NCBI GenBank assembly: GCA_963829995.1
Contig: CAWHKW010000005.1
Coordinates: 1 to 64,000 of the forward strand
DNA length: 64,000 nucleotides
From: JACCZX01 sp963829995
GTDB taxonomy: Bacteria; Pseudomonadota; Gammaproteobacteria; Burkholderiales; Burkholderiaceae_F
Reading direction: 5' to 3'
The notes below the pieces were generated by a model. The model made no database searches. It worked only from the letters and a program-made list of their open reading frames with translations, and was not told the origin of the DNA. The translations under genes were made by a program, and so were the position numbers. Below, in pieces: positions 27,536 through 36,286 of the stretch. Numbering within the stretch: position 1 is the stretch's first letter; each line of letters starts with the position of its first letter.

Positions 27536-28201
27536 ATGTCGGGCGAGGTCATCCGCTTTTATTTCGACTACATCTCGCCCAACGCTTACCTGGCGTGGAC
27601 GCAGCTGCCCGCGCTCGCCAAACGCAACGGCTGCGTGATTGACCCCGTGCCGGTTCTATTCGCCGGCTTGCTCGAAGCAAATCGGCAGCTGGGTCCGGCC
27701 GAAGTGCCTGCCAAGATGCGCTGGATGTGGAAGAACATTGCGCGCAAGGCGGCCGTCATCGGCGTCCCGCTGAACGTGCCGGCGTTTCATCCGTTCAATC
27801 CTCTTCTCGCGCTGCGTGTCTCGTCGCTTGCGCTGGACGCGCAGCAGCGACTGTCACTGATCGACGCGCTGTTTGCCGCGGTTTGGGTGCGTGGCCTGCA
27901 TATCGCCGAGCCATCGGTGGTGGAGAAGGTGGCAACAGAAAGCGGGCTCGACGGCGGTGCACTGGTCACTCGCGCCGAGCAGCCCGCGTGCAAAGCTGAA
28001 CTACGAAAACAAACCGACGACGCGATCGCCGATGGAGTCTTCGGAGTGCCGACGATGGCAGTCGGCAATGAGCTTTTCTGGGGTTACGACGACATGGCGT
28101 TCCTGCAGCGCTTTCTCGACGGGACCGATCCGACCGACCCCGCGCGTTGGGATCAATGGGTACTTCCGCGCGCGGCGGCGGTCCGCAGCCGCACGCCCTA
28201 G
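27536..28201 (+). CDS. 2-hydroxychromene-2-carboxylate isomerase-like protein (DsbA/GST-kappa fold)
   Basis: 221 residues. It begins IRFYFDYISPNAYLAWTQLPALAKR, where the Ser in the active-site SPNAYL segment is typical of HCCA isomerase/GST-kappa proteins. Further on are the cis-proline motif FGVPTMAVGNELFWGYDDM and LQRFLDG near the end. Family members isomerise glutathione-bound aromatic intermediates in naphthalene-type degradation, but no other such genes are near, so the substrate is open. It is 42 bp after the acyl-CoA-binding protein gene on the same strand. Confidence 0.88.
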   Translation: MSGEVIRFYFDYISPNAYLAWTQLPALAKRNGCVIDPVPVLFAGLLEANRQLGPAEVPAKMRWMWKNIARKAAVIGVPLNVPAFHPFNPLLALRVSSLALDAQQRLSLIDALFAAVWVRGLHIAEPSVVEKVATESGLDGGALVTRAEQPACKAELRKQTDDAIADGVFGVPTMAVGNELFWGYDDMAFLQRFLDGTDPTDPARWDQWVLPRAAAVRSRTP

Positions 28202-28206
28202 CTTCG

Positions 28207-28522
28207 TCACTTCCGGCGGGTAGTTTTTTTGGCCGGCTTCTTGGCACCCGCCAACAGCTCTTCCAAATTGCGCTCGATGTGGCCGGAGATCTTTGTCTTG
28301 AACGCCTTCAGCAAAAATCCCAGCGTGACATCGAGCTTGAATCTCCGAATCGGTGACGTGCATGTGACCTTCGACACCGGAGCGATGAAAACGCAGCGTG
28401 TTACCGCGCCATTCGCTGGTGAGGTCATACTCGGCAGCCAGGGCATCAGCCGTTTTTTGCGCCAACGCCTTTGCCCTTGCAAGCGGCAAGGAATGGGATC
28501 GGACGAGTTCTATGTCGGACAT
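28207..28522 (-). CDS. Polyhydroxyalkanoic acid granule-associated/system protein (TIGR02610), frameshifted
   Basis: The N-terminal part, ATG 28522, reads MSDIELVRSHSLPLARAKALAQKTADALA and continues to FHRSGVEGHMHVTDSE. An extra base near 28342 shifts the frame, after which KLDVTLGFLLKAFKTKISGHIERNLEELLAG and a Lys-rich tail (KKPAKKTTRRK) follow. Joined, about 104 residues match the small polyhydroxyalkanoic acid system family, proposed to act at PHA granules. It converges on the isomerase gene, stops six bases apart. phaZ lies 8 kb away. Confidence 0.82.
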
Positions 28523-28572
28523 GCGGTTCTCTTCATCGGCGTGCCTTCGTCTTGTCAAGCGTAATGGTCAAT

Positions 28573-29775
28573 CTAGCGCCGGGCCATGCGCATGAACGCA
28601 TCGATCCTGCGCACGCCTTCCTCGATCGCCGCCTCGCTGGCGGCATATGAAAATCGGATATGTTGCCCATCGCTTTCAACGCGGGGTCCGAAGTGAATGT
28701 CGGCCAGCACGGCGACACCGGCTTCGCGCAGCAATCGCGTGCGCAGCTCTTCTGAATCTTTCGCGCCGACGATCGCGCACGCTTCGGTGACGTTCGGCCA
28801 CGCATAGAACGCGCCTCCCGGTGGTGCGCAGTTAAAGCCAGGCAGCCCGTTCAGCAACCGAACGATCAAATCGCGCCGCTGATGGAACCGCTGCTTCATC
28901 TGTTCGGCGTCATGCTGCGGCCCGGTCAACGCGGCCACCGCCGCCCACTGACTGATCTGCGACGCGCACGATTCGGTGTTCGTGATCCAGCGCGTGAACG
29001 CTGCCGCCAGCGCCTTGTTGGCGGCGAAGCCAATGCGCCATCCGGTCATTGCATACGTCTTCGACGCGCCGTCGGAAATGATCGTGCGCTCGCGCATGCC
29101 TGGTAACGAAGCAATCGAGCTGAACTCGCCGTCGTACACCAGCTTGCTGTAGATCTCGTCGGCGTAAATCCACACTTGCGGGTGCGCGCGCAGGACTTGC
29201 GCAATCGCTTCGAGATCGGCACGCGCCAGCAACCCGCCGGTTGGGTTGTGCGGGGTGTTGAGTATGAGGAGCTTGGTCTTCGGCCCGATGCGCGCCGCCA
29301 GTTCAGCCGGGTCGAACGCAAATCCGCGCGACTCGGACAGCGGAAGCGACACCGGCACCGCACCGTTGGCAACGATCTGCGACTCGTAAATCGGAAACCC
29401 GGGCACCGGAAAAATGACCTCGTCGCCGGCGCCGTAGTCGGTGACGCTGGCAACCGTGTAACCGATGAACGGTTTCGCTCCGGCTCCGACCACCACTTCA
29501 TCGGCTGCAATGTCGAGTCCGCGCAAAGCCCCCATCGACTTCGCCGCCGCCGCGCGCAACTCGTCGATGCCGGCAGACGGTGTGTAGCCGTGCTTGCCGC
29601 TGCGTACAGCATCGATCGCCGCTTCCTGAATATGCGAGGGCGTTGGAAAATCAGGCTGACCGATGCAGAACGAAACGATGTCCCGCCCTTCCCGCACCAG
29701 CCGGGTGACCTCGGCCAGCACAACGAATGCGTTCTCTGTGCCGAGCGAATCGGCGCGGCGTGAATGTCGCAGCAT
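28573..29775 (-). CDS. Pyridoxal-phosphate-dependent aminotransferase (AspC family)
   Basis: About 400 residues, class I/II aminotransferase. Conserved segments are VSFCIGQPDFPTPSHIQEAA, YTPSAGIDELRAAAA, the NTPHNPTGG motif, YADEIYSKLVYDG, and the PLP-lysine motif SDGASKTYAMTGWRIGFA. Amino donor and acceptor cannot be told from sequence; it resembles aspartate/aromatic aminotransferases. ATG 29775 is chosen over a TTG two codons upstream. It is 23 bp from the pncB stop, so the two may be co-transcribed. Confidence 0.9.
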   Translation of the reverse strand: MLRHSRRADSLGTENAFVVLAEVTRLVREGRDIVSFCIGQPDFPTPSHIQEAAIDAVRSGKHGYTPSAGIDELRAAAAKSMGALRGLDIAADEVVVGAGAKPFIGYTVASVTDYGAGDEVIFPVPGFPIYESQIVANGAVPVSLPLSESRGFAFDPAELAARIGPKTKLLILNTPHNPTGGLLARADLEAIAQVLRAHPQVWIYADEIYSKLVYDGEFSSIASLPGMRERTIISDGASKTYAMTGWRIGFAANKALAAAFTRWITNTESCASQISQWAAVAALTGPQHDAEQMKQRFHQRRDLIVRLLNGLPGFNCAPPGGAFYAWPNVTEACAIVGAKDSEELRTRLLREAGVAVLADIHFGPRVESDGQHIRFSYAASEAAIEEGVRRIDAFMRMARR

Positions 29776-29797
29776 CAGCAATTAAATGCGCAAGTCT

Positions 29798-30985
29798 TCA
29801 ATTAGAGGCTACGGGCGGGATTTCGAACACCTGACGCAAATAGGCCAGATACGCTTTATCGTCGCACAAGTTTTTGTCGGGCGAGTCCGACAGCTTCGCA
29901 ACCGGCTGCCCGTTGCATCGAACCATCTTGATCACGATCTGCAGCGGCGTGTAGCCGACGTCGTTGGTCAGATTGGTGCCGACGCCAAACGCGGTGCGCG
30001 CGCGGCCGCGAAAGCGCTGGTAAAGCTCGATGACCCTCGGAATCGTCAGCGAATCAGAGAACACCAGGGTCTTGGTCTGCGGATCGACGCGGTTGCGTTG
30101 ATAGTGCGCGATTAACCGCTCGCCCCACGCCAGCGGATCACCCGAATCGTGCCGCGCGCCGTCGAACAGTTTGCAGAAATACATATCGAAGTCGCGCAGG
30201 AACGCGTCCATACCGTAGACGTCCGACAACGCAATGCCGAGATCGCCGCGATACTCGCGCGCCCACATCTCGAAGCCGAACGTTTGCGAATCCCGCAGCC
30301 GTGGGCCCAGCGCCTGGCAAGCCTGCAGGTACTCGTGCGCCATCGTGCCCAGCGGCGTCATGCCATGCATCGCCGCGTACATCACGTTGCTGGTGCCCGC
30401 GAGCTTCCCGCCGAGCTTGTCCTTCAACTGCAACAGCACTTCTTCATGCCAGTGTCGCGAGAATCGGCGCCGTGTGCCGTAATCCGCTATTCGCACAGCA
30501 TCGAGCGTGCGATCGTCGTTCAACAACGCGATTTTGTCTTGCAGCCGGCGCCGCCCTTCGTCGAAGTCTGCCGCCTTCTGCATCGCGCGAAAGTAGACCT
30601 CGTTGACGATGGCTAGCACGGGGACTTCGAACAGGATCGTATGCAACCACGGACCGCGAATCACGATATCGATTTCACCGTTGTGGTGCGGCGAAGGTTT
30701 GACCGTGATGTACTTCGTATTCAGCTGGAACAGGCCGAGAAAATCGACGAAGTCGCTTTTGATAAAGCGCAGACCACGCAGATACTGCAGCTCGGAGTCG
30801 CGAAATCGGAGCGCACAGAGCGATTCGATTTCGTCGTTAATGGCGTCGACGTGGCGCGCCAAATCGATTCCGGGATTGCGGCAATTGAATCGATACTCCA
30901 CGCTGGCGCCCGGAAAATGATGCAGCACCACCTGCATCATCGTGAACTTGTACAAATCGGTGTCGAGCAGCGAGCCGATGATCAT
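29798..30985 (-). CDS. pncB: Nicotinate phosphoribosyltransferase
   Basis: 395 residues from ATG 30985 (MIIGSLLDTDLYKFTMMQVVLHHFPGASVEYRF), the standard PncB start. The active-site histidine region is TSNVMYAAMHGMTPLGTMAHEY, and the phosphoribosyl-binding GARHDSGDPLAWGER and FGVGTNLTNDVGYTPL follow. It converts nicotinate, PRPP and ATP to nicotinate mononucleotide in NAD salvage. Readings upstream to 31012 lack conserved sequence. Confidence 0.95.
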   Translation of the reverse strand: MIIGSLLDTDLYKFTMMQVVLHHFPGASVEYRFNCRNPGIDLARHVDAINDEIESLCALRFRDSELQYLRGLRFIKSDFVDFLGLFQLNTKYITVKPSPHHNGEIDIVIRGPWLHTILFEVPVLAIVNEVYFRAMQKAADFDEGRRRLQDKIALLNDDRTLDAVRIADYGTRRRFSRHWHEEVLLQLKDKLGGKLAGTSNVMYAAMHGMTPLGTMAHEYLQACQALGPRLRDSQTFGFEMWAREYRGDLGIALSDVYGMDAFLRDFDMYFCKLFDGARHDSGDPLAWGERLIAHYQRNRVDPQTKTLVFSDSLTIPRVIELYQRFRGRARTAFGVGTNLTNDVGYTPLQIVIKMVRCNGQPVAKLSDSPDKNLCDDKAYLAYLRQVFEIPPVASN

Positions 30986-31147
30986 TAGTTCAGTGAAACC
31001 GTCAAATCGCACCCGAGCGGCCGCGCAGCGGCGCGGCCGGCTAGGCGCAAAGCGCAGACATAGCGGGGACTATGGCGAGCATTTGCAACGACGCCCGGCG
31101 CGGCGAGGCGCGGACGAGCGGGTGCGTATTTCGGTGGTTTCACTGGA

Positions 31148-31867
31148 CTAGATTGTATGTGCCGCGTCGAGTGCCAGCACGCGCTGCACTGCTTCGCTCG
31201 GGATCAGTAGCTCGGCACGCGTCGCTTCCCCTACCACCCTGCCCAGCTCGATCAACACCGCGCGATCGGCGATTGCTGCGGCAAAGCGCACGTTCTGCTC
31301 CGATACCAGCGTCGCAACACCACGCGACTTCATTGCTAGCACCGCTTCACGCATCTTGGCGACGACCAGCGGTGCGATGCCTTCCGACGGCTCATCGAGC
31401 AACACGACCGACGGGTTTGCAGCCAAGGTGCGCGCTACCGCCAGCATCTGCTGCTCGCCGCCGCTCATGGCGCTCGCCGGACGATGCAGCATGTCGCCCA
31501 GGTTCGGGAAAAGTTCGAGCAGATCGGCCTCCGTCAGCCCGCCCTCCTGTTGTCGAGCCGCGATTCGCAAATTTTCTGCGACCGTCAGATCGGTAAAGAT
31601 GCGGCGATCTTCCGGCACGTAGCCAAGACCCAACTGGGCGCGGCGAAAAGGCGGTAGCCGGCTCACATCCATTCCGTCGAGTAGGACGCTGCCGGTGCAG
31701 CGTGGCATCAGGCCCATCGCCGCTCGCAACAAAGACGTTTTCCCCGCTCCGTTGCGTCCGATCAGAGCGACGACTTCGCCCGCCGCGACGCTCAGGCTCG
31801 CATTGCTGATAATGCGTGCATTGCCGTACCACCCGGATACGTCCTGCAGCTCGAGAGCGGCACTCAT
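31148..31867 (-). CDS. livF: Branched-chain amino acid-type ABC transporter ATP-binding protein LivF
   Basis: 239 residues with Walker A GRNGAGKTS, the Q-loop region GLGYVPEDRRIFTDLTVAENL typical of LivF, signature MSGGEQQMLAVARTLA, and Walker B VVLLDEPSEG. It energises the fused permease encoded upstream. It is the last gene of a minus-strand operon (receptor, permease, LivG, LivF). The ligand class may include amino acids, amides or other small carboxylates. Confidence 0.92.
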   Translation of the reverse strand: MSAALELQDVSGWYGNARIISNASLSVAAGEVVALIGRNGAGKTSLLRAAMGLMPRCTGSVLLDGMDVSRLPPFRRAQLGLGYVPEDRRIFTDLTVAENLRIAARQQEGGLTEADLLELFPNLGDMLHRPASAMSGGEQQMLAVARTLAANPSVVLLDEPSEGIAPLVVAKMREAVLAMKSRGVATLVSEQNVRFAAAIADRAVLIELGRVVGEATRAELLIPSEAVQRVLALDAAHTI

Positions 31868-31870
31868 GGA

Positions 31871-31947
31871 TGCGCCCTGGGCGCTACGCGCCGTCCCGCC
31901 AAGCGGGAGCGAGTCCTCGCTTCGGGCGGCCAGGTGGAGGACTCATG
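31871..31947. repeat. GC-rich intergenic repeat, copy 1
   Basis: A segment of about 77 bp filling the gap between livG and livF. It aligns with copy 2 at 48441-48516 in the same orientation at roughly 70 percent by eye. Shared blocks include CCCTGG(G)CGCT-CGCG, the TCCCGCCAAGCGGGA-type hairpin, and TCGGGCGGCC...ACTCATG. The ribosome-binding site of livF must lie within its end. Confidence 0.7.
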
Positions 31948-32686
31948 CTTCCTCTCCGAGGTACAGACGCTGCACTTCGGTGTCTGCACGCACTGCTTCG
32001 GGCGCGCCATCGGCAATCAACCGGCCGCGCGACAGCACCAGAATTCTGCGCGCAAAACCGAATACGACATCCACGCTGTGCTCGGTGAACAAAACCGCCG
32101 TGTTGTTCGCCTCCGCGAGCGCGACGATCATTCGCATCAAGGCGAATCGCTCCGCCGCTGCCATCCCGGCAGTCGGCTCGTCCATCAGCAACAAACGCGG
32201 TTTTGCCGCCAGCGCAAGCGCAAGCTCAAGGCGCTTGATATCGCCGTACGCCAGATTGGCCGCTGCATCGGCTGCAAGGTGCTGCAGCCCAACTTGCTTC
32301 AACAGCGCATTCGCCGCCTCCACTCGCAAGTCCCACAACATACGTGTGATACCCAGCGCACCGCCAGCAGCGGCTACCAGTGCCAGCTGCACGTTCTGCA
32401 AAACAGTCAGCGTCGCGAACGTTTGCGCCACTTGAAACGTGCGTCCGATACCGTGCAGCGTGCGCTCGGCCGTGGTCCAAGCCGTCAATGAATCGCCGTT
32501 GAATAAAACTCGCCCTTGATCCGGCGTCAACTGGCCGTCGACCAAATTGAACAACGTGGATTTGCCGGCACCATTCGGACCGATCAGCGCCGCGATTTCA
32601 CCTGCCGCCAAAGCGAATGACACACCATCGACCGCTCGCACGCCGCCGAAGCTTCGCCCCAGTTGCTCTACCTGCAGCAGGCTCAT
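31943..32686 (-). CDS. livG: Branched-chain amino acid-type ABC transporter ATP-binding protein LivG
   Basis: 247 residues with Walker A GPNGAGKST, the LivG-type extended insert around GIGRTFQVAQTFATLTVLQNV, a signature region NLAYGDIKRLELALALA and Walker B LLLMDEPTAGMAAAE. It overlaps the permease gene by four bases (ATGA), indicating coupled translation. It forms the ABC dimer with LivF. Confidence 0.92.
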   Translation of the reverse strand: MSLLQVEQLGRSFGGVRAVDGVSFALAAGEIAALIGPNGAGKSTLFNLVDGQLTPDQGRVLFNGDSLTAWTTAERTLHGIGRTFQVAQTFATLTVLQNVQLALVAAAGGALGITRMLWDLRVEAANALLKQVGLQHLAADAAANLAYGDIKRLELALALAAKPRLLLMDEPTAGMAAAERFALMRMIVALAEANNTAVLFTEHSVDVVFGFARRILVLSRGRLIADGAPEAVRADTEVQRLYLGEEA

Positions 32687-34524
32687 CGTGTTTTTGCGAG
32701 GCGGCGTCGCGCAAAACCGACGATGCCGTCCGGGAAAGCAACCGCCAGGACAACGATCGCAAGCCCAAGCAGCAATCGCCAGTGATCGGTCAGCCGTGTC
32801 AGCTCAGTGGACAACGCGTGGTACGTCAACGCACCGACAACCGGACCGATCAGCGTTTGGACGCCACCCAGCAGCACCATGATCAACGCGTCGACCGACA
32901 CCGGAATCGACAGCGTCGTTGGAAACACCGAACCCTTGTGAAAGGCGTGCAAGGCACCGGCGATTCCAGCGAAAAATGCGCCGACGGTGAACGCAAACCA
33001 GCGCGTTCGCTGCGTGTCGATACCGAGCGCGTCGGCGCGCAGCTCGCTGTCGCGCGCGGCGCGCAGCGCAAACCCAAAAGGCGCGAGTGCGATACGGCGC
33101 AGTGCCGCAAGCGACGCCACTGCGATTGCCGCTGCCAACACGTAGTAGGCCAGCGGAGAAGATAGCGCTGCGGGCAGCACCGACCACAATCCCAACACGC
33201 CGTTGTCGCCGCCGGTCAGGTCGACCCATTGAATCGCGGTCGACCATAGGATCTGCGCAAAAGCGAGCGTCAACATGGCTGCGTAGACGCCGTGCGATCG
33301 CAGCACGACTCGCCCGATCAGCAGGGCCACGGAACCGGCGACGATGGGAGCGAGGATCAGCGCAGCTGCAAACGGCGCGGCGAGATGCGTGATTGCCAAC
33401 GCAACGGCATACGCGCCCAAGCCAAAGAAGGCCGCGTGCCCGAACGACACGATGCCCCCGAGCCCCATGCCGAAGTGCAGACTCGCCGCCAGCACCGCGG
33501 CGATCGCCACCTCCGTCGCAATCACAATCGCGTAGTCGCCGATCAGCATCGGCAGCACGATTGCAGTGCCGAGTGCCAGCAGACCCGCGACACGCCAGCG
33601 CCGGGCCGGCGCGACGAAAGGGGCATGGGCCTGCATTCGGGTGATCTGTGGCGCGCTTGGACGGCCCAGCAGACCGTACGGCCGCCAGATCAGTACGACC
33701 GCCATCACCACGAAAATCAACACCAGAGTCGATTGCGGAAGCCACCAGCTGCCGAAGGCATGCAGCATCCCGATCAGCAGCGCTGCCCAAAATGCGCCGG
33801 TGACCGAGCCCAGTCCACCGACGACAACCACGACGAACGCTTCGATCAATATTCCCAGATCCATCTGCAAGTTGACCGTTTCGCGTGGAATTTGCAGCGC
33901 TCCGGCAAGGCCGGCGAGAAAGGCGCCCAGCGCGAACACCGACGTAAAAAGGAAAGGCTCATTCAGGCCGAGAGCACCAGCGGTCTCGCGATCCTGCGCA
34001 GCTGCCCTCACCCATGTTCCCCAGCGCGTCCGATTGATTACCCACCAGAGCAATGCATAGACGGCCGGTCCGACGATCATCACGAACATTGAATACTGCG
34101 GAACGAACGCGCCGGCGATTTCGACGCTGCCTTTGAGTCCCGGTGCGCGCGGCGCAAACAGTTCGCCCGGGCCCCAGATAGCCAACGCGACGTCCTGCAC
34201 GATCAACACGACCCCAAAGGTTGCGAGTAGCTGAAAGATTTCCGGCGAGGCATAAATACGTCGCAGCAAGACAACTTCGATCAGTGCGCCTACGGCAGCC
34301 ACCACCAGCGCCGCGAACAACAGTCCGCCGAAAAAGTTGAACGCGTTCGGCGTCCAGTGCGTCGTGATCGAATAGGCGATGTAGGCGCCGAGCATGTAAA
34401 GCGAGCCGTGCGCAAAGTTGACGACGCGGGTGACGCCGAAAATCAACGTCAGGCCGGCACTGACCAGGAACAAGGTCGAGCCGTACGAAAGTCCGGCGAT
34501 CAGCTGGCCGAAGATGAGATCCAT
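32683..34524 (-). CDS. Fused LivH-LivM permease of a branched-chain amino acid-type ABC transporter
   Basis: 613 residues containing two permease units. Residues about 1-290 are LivH-like (IAGLSYGSTLFLVSAGLTLIFGVTRVVNFAHGSLYMLGAY; VVVVGGLGSVTGAFWAALLIG). After a linker near 295-310, residues 315-613 are LivM-like (GMGLGGIVSFGHAAFFGLGAYAVAL; ARDSELRADALGIDTQRTRWFAFTVGAFFAGIAGALHAF). About 16-18 transmembrane segments are predicted. No frameshift or internal stop is seen, so the fusion looks genuine. Confidence 0.92.
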   Translation of the reverse strand: MDLIFGQLIAGLSYGSTLFLVSAGLTLIFGVTRVVNFAHGSLYMLGAYIAYSITTHWTPNAFNFFGGLLFAALVVAAVGALIEVVLLRRIYASPEIFQLLATFGVVLIVQDVALAIWGPGELFAPRAPGLKGSVEIAGAFVPQYSMFVMIVGPAVYALLWWVINRTRWGTWVRAAAQDRETAGALGLNEPFLFTSVFALGAFLAGLAGALQIPRETVNLQMDLGILIEAFVVVVVGGLGSVTGAFWAALLIGMLHAFGSWWLPQSTLVLIFVVMAVVLIWRPYGLLGRPSAPQITRMQAHAPFVAPARRWRVAGLLALGTAIVLPMLIGDYAIVIATEVAIAAVLAASLHFGMGLGGIVSFGHAAFFGLGAYAVALAITHLAAPFAAALILAPIVAGSVALLIGRVVLRSHGVYAAMLTLAFAQILWSTAIQWVDLTGGDNGVLGLWSVLPAALSSPLAYYVLAAAIAVASLAALRRIALAPFGFALRAARDSELRADALGIDTQRTRWFAFTVGAFFAGIAGALHAFHKGSVFPTTLSIPVSVDALIMVLLGGVQTLIGPVVGALTYHALSTELTRLTDHWRLLLGLAIVVLAVAFPDGIVGFARRRLAKTR

Positions 34525-34629
34525 TGGAACGGCGGCGCTAGCCGCCTAGGCGACCGCAAATTCGGTCAACGACGCGCGATCATAGCGAGCGCGACGGTGG
34601 TGGCCGTCACGCCGCATTGGCCGGAGCCT

Positions 34630-35850
34630 TTACTTTTGCGCTTCGAGCGGCCGTTGCTTGGCTGCGTCCGCCGGCGCGGGAAGGTACTTCGCGCCGTCTG
34701 CGTAACGCCAATCGACCATCACGCCTTTACCGTCGCGCACATCCAGCTTGCCCACATACGCGCCCATCGTCGACTGATGATCGGCGGCGCGGAATTGAGC
34801 CGGGCCGAACGGCGTCGACCATTGCAACCCGCGCAGTGCGGCGATCAGCTTCTCGGTATCGACCGACTTCGCTTTGCGGATCGCCTCGAAGATCGCGGTA
34901 AACGTTGCGTAACCAACGACTGAACCGAGCCGCGGGTAATCGTTGTATCGCTTTTGGTACGCATCAAAGAATTTTGCGTGCTCCGGCGTCGAAATCTGGT
35001 CCCATGGATAGCCGGTGACGATCCAGCCCTTCGGAGTCTCGTCCTTCAAGACGTCGAGGTACTCGGGCTCGCCCGAAAGCAAACTGACGACCGGCACGCG
35101 CGGAAAAAGCCCGCGCAGATTTCCTTCCCGCACCAGCCGCGGCAAATCGGCACCGAACGTGACGTTGAACACGGCATCCGGGCGCGCCGCAATGATCGCC
35201 TGCACCGTGCTCGCCGCTTCCAGTTTGCCGAGCGCAGGCCATTGTTCGGCGACGAACTCGACATCCGGCCGCTTGGCCTTCAGCAATTGCTTGAAGTTGG
35301 CGACCGCCGATTGGCCGTATTCGTAGTTCGGCGCGATGATCGCCCAGCGTTTGCCCGGCAGTTTCACTGCCTCTTCGACCAGCATCGCAGACTGCATGTA
35401 CGTGCTCGGCCGCAGCCGAAACGTGTAGCGATTGCCTTTTTCCCACACCAAAGCGTCGGTCAGCGGTTCAGCGGCAACGAAGACGATCCGATTGCGCAAC
35501 GCGAAATCCGCGACCGCAAGGCCCACGTTCGACAGGAACGTCCCGCTGATCAGTACGACCTTTTCGTTCGTCACCAGCTCGGTGGCGAGCCGCGTGGCGT
35601 CTTCCGGCTTACCGGCGTCATCGCGAGAGATCACCTCGACGCGCCGGCCGAGCAGTCCGCCGGCCGCGTTCGCCTCATCAACCGCCAGCTGCCAGCCCAT
35701 CCGGTATGGCAGCGTGAACTGCGGAATCGTCGAGTAGCTGTTGATCTCGCCGATCCGAATCGGTACGGATTGCGATCGCACCGCGAGCGGAAGCCCTGCT
35801 GCAACGCCGGCAACAGCAGAGGCGACAACAACTTGGCGGCGAGTCGTCAT
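34630..35850 (-). CDS. ABC transporter substrate-binding protein (LivK/Leu-Ile-Val type)
   Basis: 406 residues. A Tat-like signal peptide (MTTRRQVVVASAVAGVAAGLPLAVRS) leads a type-1 periplasmic binding fold: IGEINSYSTIPQFTLPYRMGWQLAVDEANAAGGLLGRRVEVISRDD, ISGTFLSNVGLAVADFALRN and WAIIAPNYEYGQSAVANFKQLL. Ligand is unknown; sequences like this often bind amides, urea-type or aromatic compounds rather than leucine. It heads the transport operon, 105 bp upstream of the permease gene. Confidence 0.92.
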   Translation of the reverse strand: MTTRRQVVVASAVAGVAAGLPLAVRSQSVPIRIGEINSYSTIPQFTLPYRMGWQLAVDEANAAGGLLGRRVEVISRDDAGKPEDATRLATELVTNEKVVLISGTFLSNVGLAVADFALRNRIVFVAAEPLTDALVWEKGNRYTFRLRPSTYMQSAMLVEEAVKLPGKRWAIIAPNYEYGQSAVANFKQLLKAKRPDVEFVAEQWPALGKLEAASTVQAIIAARPDAVFNVTFGADLPRLVREGNLRGLFPRVPVVSLLSGEPEYLDVLKDETPKGWIVTGYPWDQISTPEHAKFFDAYQKRYNDYPRLGSVVGYATFTAIFEAIRKAKSVDTEKLIAALRGLQWSTPFGPAQFRAADHQSTMGAYVGKLDVRDGKGVMVDWRYADGAKYLPAPADAAKQRPLEAQK

Positions 35851-35934
35851 GGCGACATTCTCATTCAGGTGGAAAGACAGATTGCGACGCTAGAATAGCG
35901 GCTTGTGCAATGCAACGTGGCAGTGGAGAAATGG

Positions 35935-36258
35935 ATGACGCACGTCGTCGTCGAAACATGCATCAAGTGCAAGTACACGGACTGTGTCGACGTCTGTCCG
36001 GTCGACTGCTTTCGCGAAGGGCCGAATATGCTTTCAATCGACCCCGACGAGTGTATCGATTGTGCGGTGTGCATTCCGGAATGCCCGGTTAACGCCATTT
36101 ACGCCGAGGAAGACGTGCCGGAGGATCAGCGCGACTTCATTCCGCTGAACGTCGAGCTTTCCAAGCAATGGCCGTCGATCACGCGCATGAAGCCGCATCC
36201 ACCCGACGCCGACGACTGGAAAGACATCCGCGAGAAGCGCCATCTGCTCGAGCGCTGA
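35935..36258 (+). CDS. fdxA: Seven-iron ferredoxin FdxA
   Basis: 107 residues, the standard length. The N-terminus holds the cysteine motifs CIKCKYTDCVDVCPVDCF and CIDCAVCIPECP for one 3Fe-4S and one 4Fe-4S cluster, followed by the long C-terminal extension ending RHLLER. It is a soluble electron carrier. ATG 35935 is preceded by GGAG with six-base spacing; a reading beginning 10 codons earlier is less likely. It is divergent from the transporter operon and 28 bp upstream of phaZ. Confidence 0.95.
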   Translation: MTHVVVETCIKCKYTDCVDVCPVDCFREGPNMLSIDPDECIDCAVCIPECPVNAIYAEEDVPEDQRDFIPLNVELSKQWPSITRMKPHPPDADDWKDIREKRHLLER

Positions 36259-36286
36259 TTTGCTTTTTCACCTTTGAAAGGCCTCA

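Noticed and set aside
33292..34092. Plus-strand frame of 266 codons opposite the fused permease
   Set aside because: Gln/Arg/His-rich low-information sequence antisense to an excellent permease gene.
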